From Limisphaerales bacterium (GTDB taxonomy: Bacteria; Verrucomicrobiota; Verrucomicrobiia; Limisphaerales; UBA11358), in NCBI GenBank assembly GCA_025362675.1, contig JANYFN010000166.1, forward strand, positions 1 to 48,615: a DNA stretch of 48,615 nt. The letters are read 5' to 3'. The notes beneath the pieces were generated by a model. That model was not told the DNA's origin. It saw only the letters and a list, made by a program, of their open reading frames with translations, and did not search any database. The translations under genes were made by a program, and so were the position numbers. Shown here piece after piece: positions 17,003 through 26,051 of the stretch. How positions within the stretch are numbered: the stretch's first letter is position 1; every line of letters begins with the position of its first letter.

Positions 17003-18517
17003 ATGAATTTCTATCAACTGGGATTTTCCGCGCTACTTGGTTTTGGGGTTTGTTTAGCAACCATCTGGCTGGTCCTTCGATTGTATCACCAGAAAAAAGT
17101 GAACATCACCAATCGAATTGAGGCCCATCACTCTAATGCGGTGGCAATGCCACGACTGGGTGGTATTGGGCTGGTCGCGGCTTTCATCTTAACCTTATTG
17201 ACTACAATTGATTTTGCGGTGTATCCATTTGCGTGGAATATTGCCATTTTTTCGGTAGCCATGTTTGGGGTCGGTATTTGGGATGATTTTCGTCCCTTAG
17301 GAGCCAAGAAAAAGCTCGTAGGCCAAATATTGATTGCCACGGCGACTTATTTAAGCGGCATCGGTATCTATAAGTTTCAGATTCCTTTCTCGATGCAAAT
17401 CATAGACCTAGGGGAATGGTCTGGGCTAGTTACAATCTTGTGGGTGGTCGGCTTGACTAATCTGATCAACCTCATTGACGGCGTGGATGGATTGGCGGGC
17501 GGCATTTGTCTGATGCTAATGTTCCTGATGATCTTTGTCGGCAACCAATGCTGCGCGAGCCTGATTGCAGCCGGCATGTGTGGCGCGTTGCTGGCCTTTC
17601 TAAGGTATAACTTCCCGCCAGCGCGGATTTACCTAGGCGATGGCGGCGCATATTTTCTCGGTTTTTTAATCGCCTGTTTGACCATCAGGAGTTCTCAAAA
17701 AGGTGCCGTTTTTGCGGCGTTAACCGCGCCGCTATTCGTTTTGGCGCTCCCCATCGTGGACACTAGCTTGGCTATTTTGCGGCGGGGATTGAATGGCCTC
17801 CCATTATTCCGGCCGGATCGTCGCCATATCCACCACCGGATGCTGGGCATGGGCATGTCCCGGCGACAACTGGTGCTGTGTGCTTATGGCTTCACCGCCT
17901 TTTTTCTCGCGCTGGGTTTTGCCGCGTTCTGGTTGCGCGGAGAACATTTTGCCGTGTTAGTAGGGATTAGTCTGCTAGCTATCGTGTGTGTGGCGGGAAC
18001 ACTGCGATTCAGTCGCCAATGGTTTGCCGTGAGCCGCGTCGTGGGCTATTCGCTAGAAGTGCGCGCGGAAATTCAATATGCACTCGCCCAGTCCCGCTGG
18101 CTCGCCTTGGAAGGATCCCGCACGCCTAACTTATTGCACTTGAGTCAGGACGTGGTTTTCATCGCGCGCAAACTTGGATTCACCAGCGTTCAAATCCAGT
18201 TGGAAGATGACGTGCAACAATGGCAGATAGTTCCCGTCTCAGATACGGAGCAACATTTTTTTCAGCATAAGCTCCCCGGCCATCGTTACTGCTTTATCAA
18301 ACTTGGGATCAAGTATCCGAACCCGACTTCAACCAACTATTCCGACATCCCCAAGGAATTTTGTATGATGAGCGAGTTGGTGGCTGAAGGCTGGGCCAAG
18401 GCAATCAAATCCTGGCAAATCCAAAGAGGTTTTCCTTTACGGTTTGATTTACTGACGCTGACTGACCCCGATCCGGCGGAAGCCATGCCACCGATCAAAC
18501 CCCTACCAGCGCCATAA
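17003..18517 (+). CDS. WecA/TagO-like undecaprenyl-phosphate sugar-1-phosphate transferase with C-terminal extension
   Basis: Integral membrane enzyme of the MraY/WecA family, which transfers a HexNAc-1-phosphate from a UDP-sugar to undecaprenyl phosphate and so starts polysaccharide synthesis. Visible motifs are MPRLGGIG near residue 50, the catalytic DD in WDDFRPLG (about 94), NLINLIDGVDGLAGG (about 152-166), YLGDGGAYFLG and the histidine-rich HIHHR loop (about 275). About eleven hydrophobic helices end near residue 340. A further ~160-residue soluble region (QYALAQSRWLALEGS ... ) is not part of standard WecA; I do not recognise it. I start at ATG 17003 because the protein then begins directly with the first helix; the ORF-track GTG at 16865 adds a non-conserved leader. 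The next gene starts 1 bp after the stop, so the two are translationally coupled. Confidence 0.87.
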   Translation: MNFYQLGFSALLGFGVCLATIWLVLRLYHQKKVNITNRIEAHHSNAVAMPRLGGIGLVAAFILTLLTTIDFAVYPFAWNIAIFSVAMFGVGIWDDFRPLGAKKKLVGQILIATATYLSGIGIYKFQIPFSMQIIDLGEWSGLVTILWVVGLTNLINLIDGVDGLAGGICLMLMFLMIFVGNQCCASLIAAGMCGALLAFLRYNFPPARIYLGDGGAYFLGFLIACLTIRSSQKGAVFAALTAPLFVLALPIVDTSLAILRRGLNGLPLFRPDRRHIHHRMLGMGMSRRQLVLCAYGFTAFFLALGFAAFWLRGEHFAVLVGISLLAIVCVAGTLRFSRQWFAVSRVVGYSLEVRAEIQYALAQSRWLALEGSRTPNLLHLSQDVVFIARKLGFTSVQIQLEDDVQQWQIVPVSDTEQHFFQHKLPGHRYCFIKLGIKYPNPTSTNYSDIPKEFCMMSELVAEGWAKAIKSWQIQRGFPLRFDLLTLTDPDPAEAMPPIKPLPAP

Positions 18518-18518
18518 G

Positions 18519-20150
18519 ATGACGGGCGCGGCAAATAAATATCCGACTCGCTCTGGTAACAAAATATCCACTCCCGATCTGAACCGTGCGGCGGCGCCCA
18601 CTCGTCGATTCCGCTCCCGAATCCGCGCCTGGTTTCCGCTTCGCCCGTTGGATATCCTGAGCTACCGGATATGCGATGAGCTAAGCGGGCTGCTGATTTT
18701 CCTCATGCTGGTGTTCAGTCCGTGGGCACTGGGCACCACCGAAGCCTGGTCCATCCAGATCATGAACCGCGCAGGTTACGCGCTCGCCGTTCTGCTGCTG
18801 ATCAAATGGTTCATCCGCGAAGTAAAAGGATTTCCCGCGCTCCGTTGGGATGAATGCTCCAGCCGCGTCCGTGGTGCAGATGAACCGTATTCTCCCACGC
18901 GCAATTCGGTCGCCCGCATCCTCGCTGCGATCACCCTGTTACTGCTGGCGTATTGTCTCATGGCCGCATTGAACGCCGGCGCCACGTATCATCCGGAAAC
19001 CAAATGGTTCGAATACCATCATTATATCTCGTGGCTGCCCCACAGTTTTGACAGCCAACGCTCTTGGTTCTACTTCTGGATGTATCTCGGCCTCGCCGGC
19101 ATCTTCTGGGCCGTTCAGGATTGGTTGTGCGGGATGACCACGACGGAGGAACGGAGCGTCCGCACCCAGGCGGACAATGCCTCCGCGCCTTCGACCGGCG
19201 TTTTGCCAGCCCGACTACGCGCGCTCCTTTGGCTCCTGTGCCTCAACGGTGCGGTGCTCGGCGTGGAAGGAATTATCCAACGGGCGGCCGGCTCGGATAA
19301 CTTGCTATTTCTGGTGCATCCGCATGTGAACCCCGAAGGCGTCACCCAATTCGGACCCTACGCCTATCGCTCCAACGCCGCGCAATATTTCAACCTGCTC
19401 TGGCCCGTTTGCCTCGCCTTCTGGTGGCGCTTGCAACGCAACGGCGGCTTGCGAAATCGCGCGCAACCGACCCTGCTCTTGTGCGCGGCAATCATGGCCG
19501 CCTGCCCGTTCATTGCCTCCAGCCGCGGGAGCGCCCTGACTGCGGCAACCATGATTATTTTAGCCGTCGCCTATCTCGCGTTCTCGTCCCTACCCGGCTT
19601 CGAGCGACGACCGAGTGAAAGCCAGCACGGCGGGAAAACTATTTCGCTACTAACCTTATTCTTCAGCGTGGCGCTGGGCTTAGGCTGGTATTTTGGGTGG
19701 GATACCTTGGCCCCGCGCATGGAACAACTCGGCGAAGGGTTTGATGGCCGCGAAGCCATGTATGCCGCCGCCCGCCCCATGGCGGCAGATTACCCGTGGC
19801 TCGGGACCGGGCCGGGCACCTTTGCCACCGCATTCCAGTTTTATCGTTTTTCCAACGCCACCTATTGGCCCGAGCAATTGCACAACGACTGGCTGGAGAC
19901 CCGCATCACTTTCGGTTGGATCGGCATGGCGCTCGCACTCGCCGCGCTGGCTTGCGTCTTTTTGCGCCGACTCGTGCCGGGACAAATTCGTGCCGGTCGC
20001 CGCTTCATTTTTCTAGGCTGGCTGGCACTCATCGGCTGCCTCGTTCAGGCGATCTTTGATTTCCCCCTGCAAATCCATTCCATCCTCCTACTTTTCCTCG
20101 TCATCTCCGCCATCCTCTTCAACGTCAGCGGACGCCGCCCGCACCGCTGA
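18519..20150 (+). CDS. O-antigen ligase/Wzy-like polymerase family protein
   Basis: Polytopic protein of 543 residues with about 10-12 helices and the Wzy_C/O-antigen ligase signature region. SSRGSALTA is followed by a long periplasmic loop containing GREAMYAAARPMAADYPWLGT, then GPGTF and LHNDWLETRITFGWIG, with the conserved H-N-D/E pattern. Members join or polymerise undecaprenyl-linked glycans on the periplasmic face. It starts 1 bp after the WecA-like gene, so the pair probably provides initiation and polymerisation (or ligation) for one polysaccharide. The 3' end is followed by the 21-bp tandem array. Polymerase and ligase cannot be separated by sequence alone. Confidence 0.82.
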   Translation: MTGAANKYPTRSGNKISTPDLNRAAAPTRRFRSRIRAWFPLRPLDILSYRICDELSGLLIFLMLVFSPWALGTTEAWSIQIMNRAGYALAVLLLIKWFIREVKGFPALRWDECSSRVRGADEPYSPTRNSVARILAAITLLLLAYCLMAALNAGATYHPETKWFEYHHYISWLPHSFDSQRSWFYFWMYLGLAGIFWAVQDWLCGMTTTEERSVRTQADNASAPSTGVLPARLRALLWLLCLNGAVLGVEGIIQRAAGSDNLLFLVHPHVNPEGVTQFGPYAYRSNAAQYFNLLWPVCLAFWWRLQRNGGLRNRAQPTLLLCAAIMAACPFIASSRGSALTAATMIILAVAYLAFSSLPGFERRPSESQHGGKTISLLTLFFSVALGLGWYFGWDTLAPRMEQLGEGFDGREAMYAAARPMAADYPWLGTGPGTFATAFQFYRFSNATYWPEQLHNDWLETRITFGWIGMALALAALACVFLRRLVPGQIRAGRRFIFLGWLALIGCLVQAIFDFPLQIHSILLLFLVISAILFNVSGRRPHR

Positions 20151-20248
20151 GACAGCGAGCGACTCGCCACTCCCAAGGCCAGACTGCCAATCCGACACCC
20201 GCCGCTGGTTTGGACTGGCATAAACACCTGCGCAAACTGAATTTAAGG

Positions 20249-20416
20249 CGTCGCGAGTCGTCCGCAGGCCATCGCGAGTCGTCCGCAGGCCATCGCTAGT
20301 CGTCGGCAGGCCATCGCAGGTCGTCGGCAGGCCATCGCAGGTCGTCGGCAGGCAGTCGCAGGTCGTCGGCAGGCCATCGCGAGTCATCCGCAGGCCGTCG
20401 CGAGTCGTCCGCAGGC
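20249..20416. repeat. Tandem array: eight 21-bp units
   Basis: Eight consecutive 21-bp copies of approximately CATCGCGAGTCGTCCGCAGGC fill 20249-20416 with no indels. The copies differ at only a few positions (for example GAG/AGG and CC/GG), and a partial ninth follows. The array lies between the converging ends of the ligase-like gene and the TPR gene. Read on the minus strand it is open as a heptapeptide repeat (roughly DGLPTTC), which created the 99-aa ORF at 20088-20387. There are no spacers, so it is not a CRISPR. Confidence 0.9.
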
Positions 20417-20460
20417 GTCGCGGACTAAAAACTAGCGGACGCAGGTGGTTTGTGCGCCAG

Positions 20461-22170
20461 TTAAAATTGCCCCGCCGCCGACAGCAACCGCTTTTCTTCC
20501 GGCAGCCATTGCGATTTGGTCCGCGCGATTTTCAGGAACGCCCTCGCTGCGTTGGTCTCGCCATTGGCCAGCAGCAGCAATCCGTTATACAGCGCCACAT
20601 CCGGCTGCTGCAACTGCGCCGGATCAAGCTGTTGCAGCACCGCCAACCCCTCCCTCGTCCGCCCCTGCAAGTGCAGCGCAAATGCGTAGGTGGAAGCTGG
20701 AACCGGATTGCTCTTCGCGACCGCATAGTTCTCGGCGGACCATTTAAAGGCGTTCGGCAAATTAGTTTTCAACAACAGGCTGGTGAAAGTGAGATTGTTT
20801 TTCAAAACCAGGTTGTCAGGGAAGGCCGCCAATAGTTTGGCGTAAAAAGAGTTTAAGTCAGCCGTGTTACCCCGGGCCACATACAATTGTTCCAGCGCCT
20901 CCTGCGCCCAACGTTCACGTGGAAATTTTTCGGCGATGAGCTTCAACAACACTTCGCGCTCACGCGGCAACTGCCAACGTTCCGCCAGCCCCAGCAACGT
21001 CGTCAATGCGCCATAACGATTACCCGCCTCGCTGATCGCTGAACTCCAATTGCTGTCGGCGGATGGTTGCGCGCCAAGTTGCGACCAGGCGCGGGCAGCC
21101 AAGGCCAGCCGCAGAAAATTCATTTCATCCCAATCGTTCTTCGAAGTGAGTTCATGCAGCGCCGCCCAATCGCCGCTTTGCAAATACGCATCCGCCAGCG
21201 CCACCCGAACCGGCGGCTGCGACCGAATCGCCACCGGCAGATTGATCAACCAGTGGATTTCCTCGGACAACAATTCATTGGCTTGCATCCACTCGGCCAT
21301 TTGCGCCACCGCCGGCGCATTCGTCGACGCGTCTTGCTGAAGGGAACGCAAACGGTCGCCGAAATCTTCGCGCTTGAGCTGCCGCAAAATCCCCAAATGC
21401 ACTAGTTCATCGGCCAGCGGGGCGCGCCCCTTCGCGAGCAGTTGCGTGGCATAAACCTCGGCACCCGCAACGTCGTTGTTCGCCAGCCGATCCACCACCA
21501 ACGCGCGCAACGCCACCGGACCGAGATTGATATCCGACCGAAATTTCTCCAGCACCGCGCGCGCCAGCGGCGCCTTGTTTTCGTTGGTGAACGCGAGCCG
21601 CAAGACCGCGAGATTCAATTCAAATAACTGATTCGTCGGGTCCAGCTTGGTGGCGATTTCAAAATGCGACTCGGCTTCGCCAAGCCGCCGCAGGCTCAAC
21701 GCCAAGCTCGCCGCGGTCACCTGATAGCTGGCGAGATTCGTGGCCGTCAACGCCAGCTCATTCACGATTTGAGCGGTCAGCGGAAAAGGCGGACTTTGAT
21801 AACGCAACGCCGTCGCCGCCAGTTGCAATTTATTTTCCACGGTGGGTTCAACTTGAACTAGGCGTTGTAACCAGTCCAACGCCGCCGACGAATGGGAAAT
21901 CTCCGCGAGCGACGCCATGACGCGGCAGGCGGCGGCGTTCGTGGAATTGAGGTTCAACGTCTGGCGGGCGCTCAACAGGGCATTGCGAAAATCTCCCTGC
22001 GTCAGAAATGCCTGCGCCTGCGCCTGACTGCGACGCTCCTTGAAATGCCGGTAAAACGGGCGGGCTAGCCAAACAATTCCCGCCAGCACCGCCAGCGCGA
22101 TTAGAATGCGCACCAACCAGATGCGGAGCCGCTTTTTCTCCGCTTCAATACTAGTGTTTTCTTCGACCAT
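20461..22170 (-). CDS. Membrane-anchored TPR protein, exopolysaccharide-locus associated
   Basis: The 569-residue product has one N-terminal transmembrane helix (about residues 17-38, IWLVRILIALAVLAGIVWLA) preceded by a charged cytoplasmic tail, then tetratricopeptide repeats throughout (AFLTQGDFRNALLSARQTLNLN, RLGEAESHFEIATKLDPTNQ and others). It should present a scaffold on the periplasmic side. Large TPR proteins commonly accompany PEP-CTERM/exopolysaccharide loci (the PrsT-type arrangement) and may hold polymerase, exporter and kinase together; this role is inferred from context. It converges with the ligase-like gene and is followed upstream on the same strand by a PEP-CTERM gene about 95 bp away. 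Confidence 0.8.
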   Translation of the reverse strand: MVEENTSIEAEKKRLRIWLVRILIALAVLAGIVWLARPFYRHFKERRSQAQAQAFLTQGDFRNALLSARQTLNLNSTNAAACRVMASLAEISHSSAALDWLQRLVQVEPTVENKLQLAATALRYQSPPFPLTAQIVNELALTATNLASYQVTAASLALSLRRLGEAESHFEIATKLDPTNQLFELNLAVLRLAFTNENKAPLARAVLEKFRSDINLGPVALRALVVDRLANNDVAGAEVYATQLLAKGRAPLADELVHLGILRQLKREDFGDRLRSLQQDASTNAPAVAQMAEWMQANELLSEEIHWLINLPVAIRSQPPVRVALADAYLQSGDWAALHELTSKNDWDEMNFLRLALAARAWSQLGAQPSADSNWSSAISEAGNRYGALTTLLGLAERWQLPREREVLLKLIAEKFPRERWAQEALEQLYVARGNTADLNSFYAKLLAAFPDNLVLKNNLTFTSLLLKTNLPNAFKWSAENYAVAKSNPVPASTYAFALHLQGRTREGLAVLQQLDPAQLQQPDVALYNGLLLLANGETNAARAFLKIARTKSQWLPEEKRLLSAAGQF

Positions 22171-22266
22171 TGCGGGTGGATGGTGTCAAAGCAGACTGGG
22201 AAATTCCAATGCTTTCTGTGTGGAGCAGAATCGTCGCACAGAAAATTCCAACTGCGCGCGAACGAA

Positions 22267-22911
22267 TCAAACAGCCGAAGTTATCCGCTGGGAAAGATAC
22301 CGGCGCAAACTTACCACCCCAAAGATGCCGCCGAAGATGGGCAGCGCGAGCGTGATGGGTTCGGGGACGGCAGTGATGTAGAACGTAAAATTTCTACCGC
22401 CATTGCTATAGTAACCAGGGTCACTATTATTAGCACCCTGAAAGTAAACCGTGAGCGTGTCAGTATAGCCTCCGGGTGCATAAGTCAAAAGGCTTGCGAG
22501 GTTGACGCTGGCACCAGAATCCCAAATGTCGGAGTAACTTCCGCTTCCATCCTTCCCACTACCAGTATATGGGAGATTTATAGGCGTGAACGAGCCTCCA
22601 TTTAACGAGTAATACATCGCGATAGTCGTTCCCAAAACGCCAAGATAATCATAAGAACGAATCTGCCCGCCAAGATACAAACTCTGACCTTGGGAAATCG
22701 TAAATAATGTGGATTTGTTTGCACTATCAACGTTGTTGTAAGTAGTGGTGGCACCATTGAGCTGCATTTCAAGATAACCGCTGCCCAAATATAAAGTCGC
22801 CTGACTCACCATCGGGGCGACCAAACAAGCACCGAGAATCAAATTCCGTAGAAACGGCTTGATAATCCTACGATTCTGAGAGACTGAATTGGCAGCGTAA
22901 AATATCGTCAT
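22267..22911 (-). CDS. PEP-CTERM sorting-domain protein (214 aa)
   Basis: The N-terminus carries a signal sequence (about residues 18-39, FLRNLILGACLVAPMVSQA). The mature part is Gly/Ser/Tyr/Asn-rich and beta-strand-like. The end reads FTFYITAVPEPITLALPIFG followed by RRYLSQR, a standard PEP-CTERM signal. An internal Met start close to the signal core is possible. It lies between the TPR gene and the export operon on the same strand. It is probably a small surface or matrix protein needing exosortase; no enzyme motif is seen. Confidence 0.85.
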   Translation of the reverse strand: MTIFYAANSVSQNRRIIKPFLRNLILGACLVAPMVSQATLYLGSGYLEMQLNGATTTYNNVDSANKSTLFTISQGQSLYLGGQIRSYDYLGVLGTTIAMYYSLNGGSFTPINLPYTGSGKDGSGSYSDIWDSGASVNLASLLTYAPGGYTDTLTVYFQGANNSDPGYYSNGGRNFTFYITAVPEPITLALPIFGGIFGVVSLRRYLSQRITSAV

Positions 22912-23065
22912 AAATAACCTTGCTGACTGTTCATTATTTTACACCCCACTGGCTTTTTTTCAACAGCATGTTCATGCAGTCACCGCCTCAAGCGTGGCCC
23001 GCGTTGCAAACAGTTTTTGAGTCGCACACCGTTGCTCCCGGCAAAACGGAAGGTCTCGATCAAGT

Positions 23066-23104
23066 AAAGAAAGCCCGAAAACAAATCGTTTCCGGGCTTT
23101 CTTT
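23066..23104 (-). terminator. Strong rho-independent terminator of the export operon
   Basis: AAAGAAAGCCCGAAAAC (23066-23082) and GTTTCCGGGCTTTCTTT (23088-23104) pair at 16 of 17 positions around a 5-nt loop, with A/T-rich ends giving T runs on both strands. It lies 49 bp after the stop of the Wzc-like gene. Confidence 0.88.
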
Positions 23105-23152
23105 GAAACCAAGGCTGAGGCCCACGGAGAAAACTCCGTGCGCGTATGGCCG

Positions 23153-25294
23153 CTATTTTGTCGCGTGTCCGGAGTAATAATCGCGGTAGCGATAGTAGCT
23201 GTATTCTCCGAGCGACGGGCGCACGGAATTGAACACCAGCCCAAGAATGCGCGCTTTGCGTTGCGCCAACATGTCCAATGAGGCGTTAGCCACTCGGGCG
23301 GAAGTGAATTCTGCGCGGATCACAAACAGCACGCCATCCACGCGGGGCGCGAGACTGGTGACATCATCCGCCGCCATCACCGGTGCTGTGTCAATCAACA
23401 CGTAGTCGTATTCCTTGACGGTATCGGTCAAAAACTGCTGCATGCTTGGCCCAATGAAATACTCGCCGGAATCGTGCATGACCGCGCCGCGTGGCAACAG
23501 ATGAAGCCCGGGCGTTTGGGTTTCCTTGATTGCTTGGTGCCAGTCCAAACCTTGAGTCAGACATTCAGAAAGGCCCGTGTCTGCTTGGATGCCGAAGCGA
23601 CGATGTTGGGTTCCTTTGCGTAGATCCGCATCCACCAACAACACCCGCGAACCACCCGCGGCCAGAGTAATAGCCAGATTTGCAGCCGTAACTGATTTGC
23701 CATCGTTGGGCACGGAACTGGTGATCAATAACGTATGGGGGCGGGTGCCGGTGTTGGCCGTGTAGAGCAGCGAGGAACGCAGATTACGATACGCTTCCAC
23801 GAAGGGATGCCGCGGATCTTCTGGTTGCAGCAATGGCAAAGTCCCGTCTTTGGCCGGCGCTTTTTCGCGAGGAATTTGTCCCAACACATCTTCATCAAAT
23901 AATTCTTCCAATTCCATGAACGAAGTCATCCGGTCGTCCAGGCGGTTCAGCAACAACAGGATTCCCAAGCCCAAAGCCAGACCCACCAATCCGGCAACGA
24001 ACATTTTTTTACTCATTTCCGGGTTCACCACAAAGGCTTCGCTGGCAGGCTGATAAATGGTGACGCTTTCCTGGCCAATGTCCTTGTTAACGTCCACGGT
24101 TTGGAGCGTGGCTAGAAGCTGGTTGTAGAGATCCTGCAACCGGCCACCCTTGGCTTTCAAGCGATTGTATTCGGCATTTTTTCGGTCTAGCTCGACTTTA
24201 TGCTCGCCCAGTTTTTTGGTGGCTCCCTCCAAATTTTTGATTTTGAGATCCAAGACACTTTTTCGCGCTTCCAACTGTTCCACCGTTTGATCTTTGTAAA
24301 TCGCCAGGGTCCGGTTCAGGCGATCCAGTTGGTCATTTAGTTCGACCATCTTAGGATGCATCGGTTTGAGATAGTCGCCATATCGTTCCATTTCGGCTTT
24401 GAGCAGTAGGATGTGTTGCTTGATAGACAAGTATTCCGTGCCGATGGTGCCGGATGACGCGGTTGACTGATTACCGACCGCAGCGTTCGCGAGAATGCTA
24501 TTGTCCTCTCTAGCCGCACCCGCCATTTGAGACGGTAACACCGAACCAGACGAACGCTCTCGCTCGATGACCAGACTCTGATCCAAGGTCGTGGACTCAA
24601 GCAAACTATATTCGGACCGCGCCTCGGCCAACTGCTGATATAACGTGCTCAAATAATTGGCAACCCCGTTAGCCTCTTGCGTCAGACCAACATCATTGGT
24701 GCTAGCGAATGAAGCAATCTCGTCATCTACTTTGCGCATGTCCGGTTGCAGCTTCAGCATTTGATCCGTCAATCCAGCAATCGTGACATCCGACGCGCGC
24801 TTCTCGACGCCACGTTTTATTTCCTGAAATTCTTCCATACATGCCTGAAGATAGGCCTTGGTGTAATCCGGATTTCCACCAGTGGCGCGCAGCATAAAGA
24901 TGGTGGTCTTGGGCAGCAGCGAAACCTCTAGTTTTACTGGTGGTGGAACGGTGAGATTTGGAAATTGGCCGACCAGACGCTCGCGGGCGCGGGACGACAC
25001 CTGTTGGCCTTGCATCAAGGCTTGTTGGGTGCCTAGAAAATTTCCCAATTCCTCGGTGTAGAGCGAATTCTCTTTGATGTTCAGCTTCACGTTAACAATC
25101 ATCTGCCCCACGGAAGAGAACAGTGCCGGAGCGTTCCGAATCAAAAGGGATTCGATACCCACCGCCAGAATCAGACAAATGGCGATTACCCACCACAGGC
25201 GTTGGAGCAGGCTGCGGTAGCGCTGCAGCAGTGAAAAAAATTTCCGGTTGCCAGCGTGGCGGCTGCGAGTATTGGATGTATTAACTCCGTTCAT
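23153..25294 (-). CDS. Wzc-like polysaccharide co-polymerase and tyrosine autokinase (BY-kinase)
   Basis: This 713-residue protein starts with a Wzz-type domain (helix at about residues 34-52), followed by a long coiled-coil periplasmic region and a second helix near residues 430-450. The cytoplasmic kinase half has Walker A SSVPNDGKSV (about 525), Walker A' LLVDADLRKG, Walker B VLIDTAPV and a tyrosine cluster at the C-terminus (YSYYRYRDYYSGH). BY-kinases autophosphorylate this cluster and cycle between oligomeric states to control chain length and export. It is the last gene of the barrel-Wza-Wzc operon, 26 bp after the Wza-like gene, and is followed by a strong terminator. Length and domain order match the family. 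Confidence 0.94.
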   Translation of the reverse strand: MNGVNTSNTRSRHAGNRKFFSLLQRYRSLLQRLWWVIAICLILAVGIESLLIRNAPALFSSVGQMIVNVKLNIKENSLYTEELGNFLGTQQALMQGQQVSSRARERLVGQFPNLTVPPPVKLEVSLLPKTTIFMLRATGGNPDYTKAYLQACMEEFQEIKRGVEKRASDVTIAGLTDQMLKLQPDMRKVDDEIASFASTNDVGLTQEANGVANYLSTLYQQLAEARSEYSLLESTTLDQSLVIERERSSGSVLPSQMAGAAREDNSILANAAVGNQSTASSGTIGTEYLSIKQHILLLKAEMERYGDYLKPMHPKMVELNDQLDRLNRTLAIYKDQTVEQLEARKSVLDLKIKNLEGATKKLGEHKVELDRKNAEYNRLKAKGGRLQDLYNQLLATLQTVDVNKDIGQESVTIYQPASEAFVVNPEMSKKMFVAGLVGLALGLGILLLLNRLDDRMTSFMELEELFDEDVLGQIPREKAPAKDGTLPLLQPEDPRHPFVEAYRNLRSSLLYTANTGTRPHTLLITSSVPNDGKSVTAANLAITLAAGGSRVLLVDADLRKGTQHRRFGIQADTGLSECLTQGLDWHQAIKETQTPGLHLLPRGAVMHDSGEYFIGPSMQQFLTDTVKEYDYVLIDTAPVMAADDVTSLAPRVDGVLFVIRAEFTSARVANASLDMLAQRKARILGLVFNSVRPSLGEYSYYRYRDYYSGHATK

Positions 25295-25320
25295 AGTGAT
25301 AAATCTGTAGTTGGAACGGG

Positions 25321-26037
25321 TTAAAAGTTAATCAGGCGCGAAGGCACAATGATCATATCGTTTGGTTTTAAGGCTATGTCTTTTTCGGTGTCGCCTTTGT
25401 CCATGATGTCAGTCATGTCCAAGTCAAAGGTTTGATTCGTGCCTTGAGGCGCCGTGCGCACCACCTTGACCTTTCGTTTATTGGCAAAGTCTGCAAACCC
25501 GCCCGCCTGCATGATGGCTTTCGCCGCGGTCAACTGCTCGTTCACCACGAGGTTCACCGGGCCTTGGGAATGCACTTGCCCCCAGATATAAACGCGTCCC
25601 AGCAAGCGGTTCGCTACATTCAGGGACAGAACGACCGTCGCCTTTTTGTAATATTTTTTCTCTAACTCCTTTTTGATTTCTTCTCCGAGCTGGTTGCAGG
25701 TTTTATCCACCGCCTTGACGCGCCCCGTATAGGGCACATCCACTTCACCAGAATCCATCACCACCAGGCTGGCTGGAACGGCTTGCAGATTGAGAATCCG
25801 ATCTTCCACGATCTGAAAACTTACGGTGTCGCCCACCCGCAACTGGTAGCTATTATCCGGCACGTAACCGTTGGTCAGGCTGGCCAAGCCAACGGGAATA
25901 TTTGCCGGCCCGGGGGCTGACGGAGCAACGGAGTTAGGCGTGGGAGCCGGAACTGCAAACGCTGGTTGGGCTACAGATGGCCCTTGGCCCAGCAGCCACC
26001 CAGTGCAGATGAAAATCAGAGATAAAGCCCTTTTCAT
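25321..26037 (-). CDS. Polysaccharide export protein, Wza/OtnA-type (poly_export + SLBB)
   Basis: A signal peptide (about residues 1-23) and a Pro/Ala linker precede the poly_export domain (YQLRVGDTVSFQIVEDR ... VDVPYTGRVKAVDKT) and one SLBB domain (VYIWGQVHSQGPVNLVVNEQ). The family forms the periplasmic and outer-membrane conduit for capsule or exopolysaccharide. At 238 residues it is shorter than E. coli Wza (about 380), lacks the C-terminal helix that forms the outer-membrane pore and has no lipobox. The outer-membrane channel may therefore be supplied by the barrel protein encoded 14 bp upstream. That partnership is inferred from operon order. Confidence 0.9.
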   Translation of the reverse strand: MKRALSLIFICTGWLLGQGPSVAQPAFAVPAPTPNSVAPSAPGPANIPVGLASLTNGYVPDNSYQLRVGDTVSFQIVEDRILNLQAVPASLVVMDSGEVDVPYTGRVKAVDKTCNQLGEEIKKELEKKYYKKATVVLSLNVANRLLGRVYIWGQVHSQGPVNLVVNEQLTAAKAIMQAGGFADFANKRKVKVVRTAPQGTNQTFDLDMTDIMDKGDTEKDIALKPNDMIIVPSRLINF

Positions 26038-26051
26038 ACAATTTTAATTTT

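Noticed and set aside
20249-20416. CRISPR array
   Set aside because: The units are directly adjacent with no spacers, and there are no cas genes.
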